From: Nakamurella flavida
Lineage (GTDB): Bacteria; Actinomycetota; Actinomycetes; Mycobacteriales; Nakamurellaceae
NCBI RefSeq assembly: GCF_030811475.1
Contig: NZ_JAUSQV010000001.1
Coordinates: forward strand, 3,855,001-3,919,000
Direction of reading: 5' to 3'
DNA: 64,000 nucleotides
Of this stretch, positions 8,999 through 17,841 are shown piece after piece. The position numbers and the translations under genes are program-made. Position 1 is the stretch's first letter, and each line of letters opens with the position of its first letter. The notes under the pieces were generated by a model. It was not told the DNA's origin, did not search any database, and saw only the letters and a list, made by a program, of their open reading frames with translations.

Positions 8999-11900
8999 AT
9001 GCGCTCTGGCCCCACCCCGTTGCGCCGCCGGTTGGCGTCCCTGACCACGGCGGTGGCCGTGGTGGCCGCCGGCCTCGTCGTCACGGTCGCCGCTGCCGCC
9101 CCGGCCGCCGCCGACGTCCCGCCCGGGCTGAGCCCGGTGCTCAGCCCGACCGCCGACCAGGCGACCGCCGACGCGCTGCCCACCGTGCAGGTGGACGGTG
9201 TCGTCTGGTCGCAGGCCATCGTGGGCAACACGGTCTTCGCCGGTGGCAAGTTCGCCAACGCCCGGCCGGCCGGTGCTGCCGCGGGGACGAACCTGACCCC
9301 GCGGGCGAACCTGCTCGCCTACGACCTCACCACGGGCGTGCTCAAGACGACCTTCGCGCCGCCGGCCCTCAACGGGCAGGTGCTCGCCGTCGCGGCATCG
9401 CCCGACGGCAAGCGCATCTACGCCGCCGGCGAGTTCACCAATGTCGGGGACAACACCAAGCGCAACCGGGTGGCTGCCTTCGACGCCACCACCGGCGCCC
9501 TCATCACGACCTTCAACGTGAACATCGGCTCGCGGGTCAAGGCCATCGTGGCCACCAACGACACCGTGTACGTCGGCGGGCAGTTCACCTCCGCCAACGG
9601 CGTCACCCGGACCCGGCTCGCCGCATACGCAGCCGCCAACGGTGCGCTGACCGCTTGGGCGCCCGTCGCCGACAACACCGTCAATGCACTGGTGCTGAGC
9701 CCGGACAAGACCAAGGTCTACGTCGGCGGTGCCTTCGCCAGCATCAACGGGTCCCCGGCCTACGGGTTGGCCGCCGTGGACGCGACCACCGGCGACCTGC
9801 TGCCGTTCGCGACCGGCAGCAAGGTGCAGAACAGCGGCGCCAACGCCGCCATCACCAGCCTGAGCAGCGACGGCACCTCGCTGTACGGCACCGGCTACGT
9901 CTACGGCCCCGGCGGCAACCTGGAGGGCACCTTCCAGTCCGACCTGGCCACCGGCTCCATGAACTGGGTCGAGGACTGCCACGGTGACACCTACTCGGCC
10001 TGGGCATCCCCGTCCGCCGTCTACACCGTCAGCCACGCGCACTACTGCGGCAACATCGGTGGGTTCTTCCAGTCCGATCCGTGGTCGACCAACCAGCGCT
10101 TCGCCCTCGCCTTCTCCAAGAACGCCACCGGCACCGTCGGCAACGACCCGTACGGCTACTTCAACTGGGCCGGCAACGCCTCCCCGTCGCTGATCAACTG
10201 GTTCCCGGACTTCAAGACCGGCACCGCCACCGGCCAGAACCAGGCCGGCTGGACCGTCACCGGCAACGACAAGTACGTCGTCGTCGGCGGGGAGTTCCCC
10301 CAGGTGAACGGTGTCGGCCAGCAGGGCATCGTGCGCTTCGCGACCAAGCCGCCGGCACCGGGCAAGTCCGGGCCGGTCCTCACCGGGTCGAAGTTCACGC
10401 CCAAGCTGGTCTCCCTCTCGCAGGGTTCGGTGCGCATCGCCTTCCAGACCAACTGGGACCGCGACGACATGTCGCTGACCTACAAGATCGTCCGCAACAG
10501 CAACACGGCGGCACCGATCTACACCACCACGGCCGATTCGACCTACTGGAACCGTCCGTTCCTCGGGTACACCGACAGCAACCTGGCCCCGGGTGACTAC
10601 CGCTACCGGCTGTACGTGCTGGACAAGGACGGCAACCAGGTCGCCGGCGACACCGCCACGATCACCGTGCCGGCCAACGGCTACAGCCCGTCGAACTACC
10701 AGAAGTCGGTCATCGCCGCGGCCCCCAGCACCTACTGGCGCCTGGGTGAGCCGGCCGGCAGCACCGCGGCCTACGACTGGGTCGGCTACAACGACGGCAT
10801 CGTCGGCAGCGGGGTCTCCCAGGCCACCGACGGCGCGGTGATCGGCGACACCAACCTGGCCGACACGTTCGACGGCTCGGACAGCGGTCGGGTCACCTTC
10901 CCGACCATCGGCACGTCGCCGGACGTCTTCACCACCTCCGCGTGGGTGAAGACCACGTCCACCAACGGCGGCAAGATCATCGGCTTCGGCAACTCGCAGG
11001 CCGGCACGTCCTCGAGCTACGACCGCCACCTGTACATGCAGAACAGCGGCCAGATCAGCTTCGGTGTGTACGACAACGGCGTCCGCACCGTGAGCTCGGC
11101 CAAGGCGTACAACGACGGCCAGTGGCACCAGGTCGTCAGCACCCTCGGGCCGGACGGCATGGCGCTCTACGTGGACGGCCTGCGGGTCGGCCAGCGCGCC
11201 GACGTGGTCAAGGGCAACCCCTACCAGGGCTACTGGAAGGTCGGTGGGGACAACCTGGGTGGGTGGAGCTACCAGCCCAACAGCAACAACCTGGCCGGCT
11301 CGATCGACGAGGTCGCGATCTACCCGACCGTGCTGACCCGGGACCAGGTCATCGCCCAGTACGTGGCCTCCGGCCGCACCTCCCCGGTCCCGCCGAACCC
11401 GACCGACGCCTACGGCGCCGCCGTCCGCGCCGCCCAGCCCACCTCGTACTGGCGGCTGGACGAGTCCTCGGGCAGCACCGCCGGTGACACCGGCCCGGAT
11501 CTCAACTCCGGCACCTTCCACGGTGGCTACACCCTGGGCGCTCCCGGTGCGCTGAACGGCTACGCCGGCACGGCAGCCACCTTCAACGGAGCCGACGGTT
11601 TCGTCTCCTCCGATGCGGCCTACGACAACCCGACGGTCTACTCGAACGAGATCTGGTTCAAGACGGCGACCAACCGGGGCGGCAAGCTGATCGGCTTCGG
11701 GAACAACGCCAACGGCAGCTCGTCCGGTTACGACCGGCACATCTACATGCAGGACAACGGGCAGCTCGTCTTCGGCACCTACACCGGGCAGCTCAACACC
11801 ATCACCAGCCCGCGCTCCTACAACGACAACACCTGGCACCAGGCCGTCTCCACCCAGGGCCCGGACGGGATGAAGCTGTACGTCGACGGTCAGCTGGTCG

Positions 11901-13765
11901 GCACCAACCCGCAGACCCAGGCCCAGAACTACACCGGTTACTGGAAGGTGGGCGGGGACAACACCTGGGGCTCGTCGAGCAACTACCTCGACGGCACCCT
12001 GGACGAGGTCTCCATCTACCCGACGGTGCTCTCCGCCGGCACGGTCGCCGACCACTGGTCGCTGGGCACCACCGGCGCCCTGCCCAACTCCGCCCCGACG
12101 GCGTCCTTCGCCGCCACCGGCGGTCGGCTCACGGCGTCCTTCGACGCCACGGCATCCGGTGACACGGACGGCACCATCGCGTCCTACGCCTGGAACTTCG
12201 GTGACGGGTCCACCGGATCCGGCGCCACCGTGACCCACCCCTACACCGCGGCCGGTACCTACACGGTCACGCTCACCGTCACCGACGACAAGGGCGCGAC
12301 CGCCGCCACCACGCAGACGGTCGCGGTCACCGCCCCGCCGGCGAACGTGGCCCCCGTGGCCTCGTTCACCACCGGCAGCGAGGGCCTGACCCTGTCCGCG
12401 GACGCGTCCGGCTCCAGCGACCCGGACGGCTCCATCGCGTCCTACGCCTGGGACTTCGGTGACGGTGCCACCGGCACCGGTCGGACCACCTCGCACGTCT
12501 ACGGCTCCACCGGCACCCGCACCGTCACCCTGACCGTGACCGACGACAAGGGCGCGACCACCAGCACCACGCAGTCCGTGACGGTCACCGCGCCGCCGCC
12601 GAACGTCCCGCCGACCGCGGCCTTCACCTCGGCGGTCGCCGGGCTGACGGTCAACGTCGACGGCACCGGTTCCACCGACACCGACGGCACCATCGCGTCC
12701 TACGCCTGGGCTTTCGGGGACGGCGGCACCTCCACCGATGCCACCGCGGTGCACACCTACACCGCCGGCGGCACCTACACGGTCACCCTGACCGTGACCG
12801 ACAACAGCGGGGCCAGCACCAGCAAGGCCGCCACCATCACCGTGGTCAAGCCCCCGCCGGCGAACGTGGCCCCCACGGCCGCCTTCACCTCGACGGTGAC
12901 CAACCTCGGCGTCGCGCTGAACGGCAGCACGTCCACGGACACGGACGGCACCATCGCGTCCTACGCCTGGGACTTCGGCGACAACACCAACGGCTCCGGC
13001 GCGACGACCCAGCACACCTACCTGGCGGCCGGGACGTACACCGTGGCGCTGACGGTGACGGACAACGCCGGCGCCACGAACACGGTGAGCAAGGCGGTGA
13101 CGGTGACCAACCCGGCCACCCCGACCGCCTACGCCACCGACCTGTTCGAGCGGGCCGTCGTCAACGGGTTGGGCTCCGCCGACACCGGCGGGGTCTGGAC
13201 CCTGAACGGCACCGCCGCGCAGTTCGCGGTCAACGGCGGGCAGGCCAGGTTGAAGATCAACACCGCGGGGTCCGGTCCGCTGGCCTGGCTGAACACGGTG
13301 TCGGCCGCCGACCTCAAGGGCTCGGTGGACTTCACCTACGACAAGGCGGCCACCGGCGGCGGCACGTACACCAGCGTCGCCGTCCGCCGGGTGGGGACCT
13401 CGGACTACCGCTTCAAGGTCCGGATCCAGCCCACCTCGGTCCAGGTGCAGCTCAGCAAGGTCGTCAACGGCGTGGAGACCACCCTGCGCACCCAGACGAT
13501 CGCCGGGATGACCTGGGCGCCGGGCGACACTCTGCGGCTGGCCTTCCAGGCCCAGGGTGCGGGTTCCACCGTCCTCTCGGCCAAGGCATGGAAGGTCGGG
13601 ACGGCCGAGCCGGCCGCGTGGCAGGCCACCGTCACCGACACCCAGGCCGAGCTGCAGGGCCCCGGCGCCGTCGGGGTGCAGACCTACCTGGCCGGTTCCG
13701 CGACCAACGCACCGGTCGTGGCCAGCTTCGACAACCTGACCATCGGCACCCTCCCCACTCCGTGA
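8999..13765 (+). CDS. Giant exoprotein: beta-propeller, FN3-like, two LamG, four PKD domains
   Basis: A 1588-aa secreted protein. ATG 8999 has AGGAGA upstream; the GTG at 8978 overlapping the previous stop would add seven residues before the signal peptide. Signal peptide about 1-38, cleaved near APAAA-DV. Propeller repeats (about 55-457) with recurring VxVGGxF and RLAAYxxxxG motifs resemble DUF5122. They include Cys327-His328 and His346/His348/Cys350 in a motif shared with the paralogue at 20332. An FN3-like segment follows (about 458-560), then two LamG modules with STYWRL/TSYWRL starts (about 566-794 and 801-1024). Four PKD domains (about 1028-1372) carry SYAWxFGDG. The last 205 residues form a jelly-roll-like domain also found in the paralogue. 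No C-terminal anchor. Probably a carbohydrate- or surface-binding adhesin; no catalytic assignment. Confidence 0.9.
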   Translation: MRSGPTPLRRRLASLTTAVAVVAAGLVVTVAAAAPAAADVPPGLSPVLSPTADQATADALPTVQVDGVVWSQAIVGNTVFAGGKFANARPAGAAAGTNLTPRANLLAYDLTTGVLKTTFAPPALNGQVLAVAASPDGKRIYAAGEFTNVGDNTKRNRVAAFDATTGALITTFNVNIGSRVKAIVATNDTVYVGGQFTSANGVTRTRLAAYAAANGALTAWAPVADNTVNALVLSPDKTKVYVGGAFASINGSPAYGLAAVDATTGDLLPFATGSKVQNSGANAAITSLSSDGTSLYGTGYVYGPGGNLEGTFQSDLATGSMNWVEDCHGDTYSAWASPSAVYTVSHAHYCGNIGGFFQSDPWSTNQRFALAFSKNATGTVGNDPYGYFNWAGNASPSLINWFPDFKTGTATGQNQAGWTVTGNDKYVVVGGEFPQVNGVGQQGIVRFATKPPAPGKSGPVLTGSKFTPKLVSLSQGSVRIAFQTNWDRDDMSLTYKIVRNSNTAAPIYTTTADSTYWNRPFLGYTDSNLAPGDYRYRLYVLDKDGNQVAGDTATITVPANGYSPSNYQKSVIAAAPSTYWRLGEPAGSTAAYDWVGYNDGIVGSGVSQATDGAVIGDTNLADTFDGSDSGRVTFPTIGTSPDVFTTSAWVKTTSTNGGKIIGFGNSQAGTSSSYDRHLYMQNSGQISFGVYDNGVRTVSSAKAYNDGQWHQVVSTLGPDGMALYVDGLRVGQRADVVKGNPYQGYWKVGGDNLGGWSYQPNSNNLAGSIDEVAIYPTVLTRDQVIAQYVASGRTSPVPPNPTDAYGAAVRAAQPTSYWRLDESSGSTAGDTGPDLNSGTFHGGYTLGAPGALNGYAGTAATFNGADGFVSSDAAYDNPTVYSNEIWFKTATNRGGKLIGFGNNANGSSSGYDRHIYMQDNGQLVFGTYTGQLNTITSPRSYNDNTWHQAVSTQGPDGMKLYVDGQLVGTNPQTQAQNYTGYWKVGGDNTWGSSSNYLDGTLDEVSIYPTVLSAGTVADHWSLGTTGALPNSAPTASFAATGGRLTASFDATASGDTDGTIASYAWNFGDGSTGSGATVTHPYTAAGTYTVTLTVTDDKGATAATTQTVAVTAPPANVAPVASFTTGSEGLTLSADASGSSDPDGSIASYAWDFGDGATGTGRTTSHVYGSTGTRTVTLTVTDDKGATTSTTQSVTVTAPPPNVPPTAAFTSAVAGLTVNVDGTGSTDTDGTIASYAWAFGDGGTSTDATAVHTYTAGGTYTVTLTVTDNSGASTSKAATITVVKPPPANVAPTAAFTSTVTNLGVALNGSTSTDTDGTIASYAWDFGDNTNGSGATTQHTYLAAGTYTVALTVTDNAGATNTVSKAVTVTNPATPTAYATDLFERAVVNGLGSADTGGVWTLNGTAAQFAVNGGQARLKINTAGSGPLAWLNTVSAADLKGSVDFTYDKAATGGGTYTSVAVRRVGTSDYRFKVRIQPTSVQVQLSKVVNGVETTLRTQTIAGMTWAPGDTLRLAFQAQGAGSTVLSAKAWKVGTAEPAAWQATVTDTQAELQGPGAVGVQTYLAGSATNAPVVASFDNLTIGTLPTP
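12085..13115 (+). repeat. Four tandem PKD-encoding repeats
   Basis: Four units of about 258 bp encode the PKD domains. The near-identical word GACGGCACCATCGCGTCCTA begins at 12167, 12683 and 12944, and with one change at 12425, giving spacings of 258, 258 and 261 bp. The units have diverged elsewhere, but such words could allow expansion or loss of domains by recombination. Confidence 0.85.
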
Positions 13766-13770
13766 GGAAC

Positions 13771-13806
13771 CGGGCCCGCCGCCCCCCTCGGGGGTCGGCG
13801 GGCCCG
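13771..13806 (+). terminator. Terminator hairpin after the giant exoprotein operon
   Basis: An 11-bp stem (13771-13781 with 13796-13806) continues, after one mismatch, into CCCCC/GGGGG, starting 6 bases past the stop codon. It is very stable and well placed to end the 7882-13765 operon. The remaining sequence up to 14133 shows no convincing gene, only noise frames. Confidence 0.75.
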
Positions 13807-14133
13807 TCCGGGTTCGATCCGGCCGGCTCGCTGATCAGGCGAGCCGGCCGGGTCGTGTGCGGACCGCGTTCCCGCCCCGGCTGCCCGGCCGGAGCCCGAG
13901 GCAGTCGTCGCTCATCGCGCCGACCTCGCGCAGCCCCGATCTCACCGCCGACCTGGCACGCTGTCCGGTGATCGTCCCGGTCGGGACAGGTCGGGCAGCG
14001 GGCGGACACGAGCACCATCCGGACGTCCGGGGGACGGCAGACGGGATCCGGCGGGACGATCGGATCGACCCGGCGCGCAGGGGGCGCACCGGAGGCCCGC
14101 CACGACGGGCCCGACACGAGGGAGCCGATCACG

Positions 14134-15141
14134 GTGGACAGGACGACGGGGAACATCGGCGCGGGGGAGCCCGGAGCCCGCGGGGACGACGGGCGGGACC
14201 CGGCCGTGGTCGTCGCCCTGGCGTCCTACCGCCGGGCCGACGAGTTGGCGCACACCCTGCCGTTAATCCTCGAGCAGTTGGAGACGGCCTCCTGGCCCGG
14301 GCGGGTCCTGGTGGTCGACAACGACCCCGAGGGCACCGCCCGCCCGGTCGTCGACGCCCTGGGGGACGTTCGGGTCGCCTACGTGCAGGAGGTCCGCCCG
14401 GGCATCGCCGCGGCGCGGAACCGCGCGCTGGACAGCGCACCGGACGACGATCTGCTGATCTTCATCGACGACGACGAGACCCCCCGGCCGGGGTGGCTCA
14501 CCGGCCTGCTCGGCACCTATGCCCGCGATCGGCCGGCGGCCGTGGTCGGGCCGGTGGTGTCCGAGTACGCCGACGAGGTGCCGGAGTGGATCACCGCCGG
14601 AGGGTTCTTCGAACGCCGCCGGATGCCCACCGGGACGGCCATCGACGTGGCCGCGACGAACAACCTCCTGCTGGACCTGCGCCAGATCCGCGCTCTGGGC
14701 CTGCGGTTCGATGCCGACTTCGGGTTGAGTGGCGGCTCGGACACCCTGTTCACCCGGCAGCTGGCCCGCAGCGGTGCGCGGATGGTCTGGTGCGACGAGG
14801 CGATCGTGGTCGACCACGTCCCGCTCAGCCGGATGACCCGGCGGTGGGTGCTGATGCGCGCGATGCGGTACGGCAACTCGTGGAGCCGCACCTCGGTGGT
14901 GCTGGCCAGCGGACCGGTCGACCGCACGTTGGTCCGCGCCCGGATGGTGGGCCGCGGCGCGGCCCGGGTGGTCGGTGGCGGGATCCGGCTCGGGATCGCC
15001 GCGGTGACCCGGTCGACCCGGCTGAACGCCCGCGGGCTGCGGACCGTGATGAAGGGAGTCGGGTTCGTCCGCGGCGCGGTGGGCAGCACCTACACCGAGT
15101 ACGCCCGCACCCCGGTCGCCCCGTCCACGCCCGTGGGCTGA
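14134..15141 (+). CDS. Family 2 glycosyltransferase
   Basis: A 335-aa GT-A fold inverting glycosyltransferase. It starts at GTG 14134, behind GAGGGAGCC. Residues 24-135 form the nucleotide-sugar half: VVVALASYRRADEL at the start, VLVVDNDPEG, the stretch VRPGIAAARNRALD, and the metal-binding IDDDE around residue 111. The acceptor half contains ATNNLLL and GGSDTLFTR, with D-E-A around VWCDEAIVVDHVP. The C-terminal 90 residues are basic with weakly hydrophobic stretches, suggesting peripheral membrane contact. It would add a sugar to the lipid-linked repeat unit made with the genes at 24616 and 15167. The sugar cannot be deduced from sequence. Confidence 0.85.
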   Translation: MDRTTGNIGAGEPGARGDDGRDPAVVVALASYRRADELAHTLPLILEQLETASWPGRVLVVDNDPEGTARPVVDALGDVRVAYVQEVRPGIAAARNRALDSAPDDDLLIFIDDDETPRPGWLTGLLGTYARDRPAAVVGPVVSEYADEVPEWITAGGFFERRRMPTGTAIDVAATNNLLLDLRQIRALGLRFDADFGLSGGSDTLFTRQLARSGARMVWCDEAIVVDHVPLSRMTRRWVLMRAMRYGNSWSRTSVVLASGPVDRTLVRARMVGRGAARVVGGGIRLGIAAVTRSTRLNARGLRTVMKGVGFVRGAVGSTYTEYARTPVAPSTPVG

Positions 15142-15166
15142 GCTGGTCCCGGGGGTTCCCCGGCGG

Positions 15167-16123
15167 TCAGCGAGCGGCGACGAGCCGGTCCAGGGCCGCT
15201 GCGGTGTACGTGGCGGCGATCTGGTCGTCGTTGCCGGAGCCGGCCACGTTGGACGTCTGCAGTTTGTGCACCTGCGACCCCCGGACGACCGGGAAGTGCC
15301 GGGACCGGGGTCGGAGCTGACGGATCACGAACCCGTCGGCCACGGCGACGAAGTGCAGCCACACGTCGTCCGCGCGCGGGCAGACAGCGGTGAACGCGTC
15401 CCCGCGCGCCTTGAGCCGGGCCAGGAAGGCCGGGGGGTACAGCACGCCGGACAGGCCGGTGGCGAAGTGCCGCACGCCCGGCGCGTCGGTCGTGCAGGGC
15501 TGCCACGAGCCGTAGGGGGTGATCGCTCCGGCCGACATCCCCATCTCGTGGGCCCGGTGGCAGGTGATCTGGTCGGCCGGGCCGGACCCGGCGACCAGGT
15601 CGGCGAGCCACCCCGGCGGGTAGAGCAGGTCGTCGTCCGCCGTGACCAGGGGCGACCGACCGTCCCAGACGGTCGTCACGTACGGGTGGTACTTGGTGTG
15701 CGGCCCGAAGTTCGGCGCCAGGGCGACGGTGAGCCCGCGACGCTGCAGACGGCGCAATCGGATGTCCAGGGCGTCGATCTCGCCCTGGCTGTTCAACCAC
15801 AGCACCAACCGGGAGGGCCGGAGCCGACCCGCCCCGATGCTCTCGACGGTGGCCCAGGCCCCCGCGGTCCGGGCGCCGTGCGAGGTCAGGGAGACCGGCG
15901 GGCCGTCCCCGAGCACGCTGCGGGTGGACCTGCGGTTCACCAGCGCGAGCAGGGGCACCGTGGCCCGGGACACCAGCCGCCGGCCGTACCAGCTGGCCGT
16001 GCGCCGGATCCGCCCGGAGGGCTCGGTGAAGGGGACGCCGGTGAGCCGGTCCACCCCCTGGGCCAGACCCAGCACGATCCGGGCGGGCAGGGCCGTCAGG
16101 GGACGGCGGGAGGTGCCGGTCAC
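15167..16123 (-). CDS. Putative glycosyltransferase of capsule-cluster type
   Basis: A 318-aa protein starting at GTG 16123, whose GTGA overlaps the flippase stop, implying coupled translation. The pattern VSLTSHGARTAGAWATVESI, then RLVLWLNSQGEIDAL, then PLVTADDDLLYPPGWL matches what is common in capsule-locus glycosyltransferases. The TADDDxxYPxxWL segment (about residues 156-169) is the probable DxD-type metal/nucleotide site. Later ADDVWLHF resembles the acceptor-side acidic motif. The first 60 residues include a basic, weakly amphipathic stretch. It is the last gene of a leftward pair and ends 25 bp from the convergent glycosyltransferase. Family placement is from motif recall, so the exact class is uncertain. 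Confidence 0.75.
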   Translation of the reverse strand: MTGTSRRPLTALPARIVLGLAQGVDRLTGVPFTEPSGRIRRTASWYGRRLVSRATVPLLALVNRRSTRSVLGDGPPVSLTSHGARTAGAWATVESIGAGRLRPSRLVLWLNSQGEIDALDIRLRRLQRRGLTVALAPNFGPHTKYHPYVTTVWDGRSPLVTADDDLLYPPGWLADLVAGSGPADQITCHRAHEMGMSAGAITPYGSWQPCTTDAPGVRHFATGLSGVLYPPAFLARLKARGDAFTAVCPRADDVWLHFVAVADGFVIRQLRPRSRHFPVVRGSQVHKLQTSNVAGSGNDDQIAATYTAAALDRLVAAR

Positions 16124-17538
16124 GGGCGGGCCTTTCGCAGCATGCGCCGTGCGAAGCGCAGGGCGGTGTGGAAGTCGTCGCGGCGGAAGCCGTAGAACTC
16201 CTTCGGGGGGACGCCGTAGAGCTTCCACAGGAACACGATGTTGCTGTTGGCGGCGATGAACGACCCGATCAGGGTGGCGATGGCCGCGCCCATCGCCCCG
16301 TGGTCGGGGACCAGCACGAAGAGCAGGCCGACGTTGATGACGCAGGCCACGACCAGGGAGATGCTGCGCAGGCCGGGGCGGCCGCGGGCGGCGAGGCCGG
16401 CGCCGGCGATGGAGCCCGGGGTGCCCTGGACGGCGGCGATGATGAGCACGATGGCGACGGGGATGGCGGGGGCGAACTCGTGCCCGAACAGCCACGGGAG
16501 CCACCACGGCATGGAGACGGCGGTGATGAGCCCGACCACGAAGCAGGCGGTGCTGGAGATCCGGGCGGACTGACCCAGGCGCTTGTCGGTGGCGTGGGCC
16601 GCGTCGGCGGAGAAGGTGACGTCGCGAACCGCGCTGTTGATGATCAGCGGGATGTCGGCGATGGTGGCCGCGACCACGTACAGGCCCAGGGCGTAGGCCC
16701 CGGCCAGCGGGGTCATCAGCGTCTGGTCCAACCGGGACAGCAGGATGCCGGAGATGGCGCCGATCCAGGTGCGCAGGCCGTAGCTCAGGATCGTGCGGGC
16801 GTCGGTGGCCACGTTGCCGTCGTCGGGCAGGGAGTCGGCGTGGCGGAAGATCCGGATGTAGGCCAGCGCGCCGAGCAGTGGGCCGACCGCGATGACCAGG
16901 GTGGCGGTGAACGGGTTCAGGTGGCCGGTGATGGCCAGCGGGACCAGGGCGGCGACCCGGGACATCGCGGAGATGAACCGTTCGGTGGCCACCGAACGCC
17001 ACAGGTGCAGCCCGGACGCCGCCCCGCGCAGGACGGCCACCAGCAGACTGGGGATGACGGCCAGCGACGCGATCACGATGAGCCGGGAGATCGACGCGCT
17101 GCCGCCGGAGAGCCACCCGGCGGCCAGGATCACCGCGGTGGTCGCGACGGCACCGGCCAGCAGGATGAGCAGCAGGGACATCCGGGTGGCCCGGCGGGTG
17201 GCCGCCGGGGACCGGGCGATGACGTAGGTGGCCGCCTGCGGGACCCCGAAGGTGGCGGCGGTCAGCACGAGCAGCAGGGGAGCGGTGGCTGCGGCGACCT
17301 CACCGCGACCGACCACGCCCAGGGCGTGGGCCAGGATCGGGGCCGTGACCAGCATGGCCAGCGGCGGGAAGAAGTTTCCGACGAGGGTGGCCAGCATGTT
17401 GCCGGCGACATCGCCGGCCCGGTCCTTCGCCGCGGGGACCGGGGGACCCGCGCCGATCGGGTCCGCGGTCGTCGGGAGGGCCTCGCCGCCGGCGGATCCG
17501 GTCGCGCCGGCTCGGGCGCGGCGCCCCCGGGCCGTCAT
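16120..17538 (-). CDS. Wzx-like polysaccharide flippase (MOP superfamily)
   Basis: A 472-aa polytopic membrane protein with about 12-14 hydrophobic segments from residue 45 onwards, after a Gly/Ala/Arg-rich cytosolic N-terminus. Beginning with NMLATLVGNFFPPLAMLVTA and containing GVVGRGEVAAA near residue 72, it has the pattern of polysaccharide-biosynthesis transporters that move undecaprenyl-linked repeat units across the membrane. The C-terminus ends in a charged cytosolic tail rich in Arg/Lys. It is transcribed leftward with the glycosyltransferase (4-base overlap) and divergently from the Wzz/BY-kinase gene across 303 bp. Start ATG 17538 has no strong ribosome site, and an internal start cannot be excluded. 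Confidence 0.88.
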   Translation of the reverse strand: MTARGRRARAGATGSAGGEALPTTADPIGAGPPVPAAKDRAGDVAGNMLATLVGNFFPPLAMLVTAPILAHALGVVGRGEVAAATAPLLLVLTAATFGVPQAATYVIARSPAATRRATRMSLLLILLAGAVATTAVILAAGWLSGGSASISRLIVIASLAVIPSLLVAVLRGAASGLHLWRSVATERFISAMSRVAALVPLAITGHLNPFTATLVIAVGPLLGALAYIRIFRHADSLPDDGNVATDARTILSYGLRTWIGAISGILLSRLDQTLMTPLAGAYALGLYVVAATIADIPLIINSAVRDVTFSADAAHATDKRLGQSARISSTACFVVGLITAVSMPWWLPWLFGHEFAPAIPVAIVLIIAAVQGTPGSIAGAGLAARGRPGLRSISLVVACVINVGLLFVLVPDHGAMGAAIATLIGSFIAANSNIVFLWKLYGVPPKEFYGFRRDDFHTALRFARRMLRKARP

Positions 17539-17841
17539 CGGGTCGCCCCTGTTCTCATCAGGTCGTGCACCGCCCCCGCCACCTCCGTCGTTCTCGCTCG
17601 CGGCGCGGCCGTCGGACCGGCTTCCCGTCTCCGGTCGTTCCTACACCGCCCCGGGTATGATCCCTGATGCGCCGGTGCCCGGTTCGGGGCCTGACGCTCA
17701 GCGGATCGGGGGGGACGGCCCCCGGGGGGCCTATGGCTGTGTCCGCACCGTGGGCGGGCGGCCTCACACTCACATTTCGTAGGCACGCTAGCATGCACCG
17801 GTAGACCATTCGAGTGACAAGTCGGGGGACGGGGGTCCAGT
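17539..17841. promoter_or_regulatory. Divergent promoter region, flippase and Wzz/BY-kinase
   Basis: Three hundred bases with no credible gene. It presumably carries divergent promoters for export (leftward) and chain-length control (rightward). The stretch 17765-17815 (CTCACACTCACATTTCGTAG and GAGTGACAAGTC) is the least GC-rich and the likeliest promoter/operator. The rightward gene has GGGGGACGGGGG before its GTG. Confidence 0.4.

Noticed and set aside
8933-13015. A 1360-codon open frame on the minus strand under the giant exoprotein
   Set aside because: It is rich in Gly/Arg/Val/Asp with no motif. The plus-strand frame has a signal peptide and recognisable domains; the antisense opening is a GC-bias artefact of repetitive coding DNA.
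13857-14133. A gene in the gap before the family 2 glycosyltransferase
   Set aside because: The open frames there lack a ribosome site and ordered composition, and run out of phase into the glycosyltransferase.
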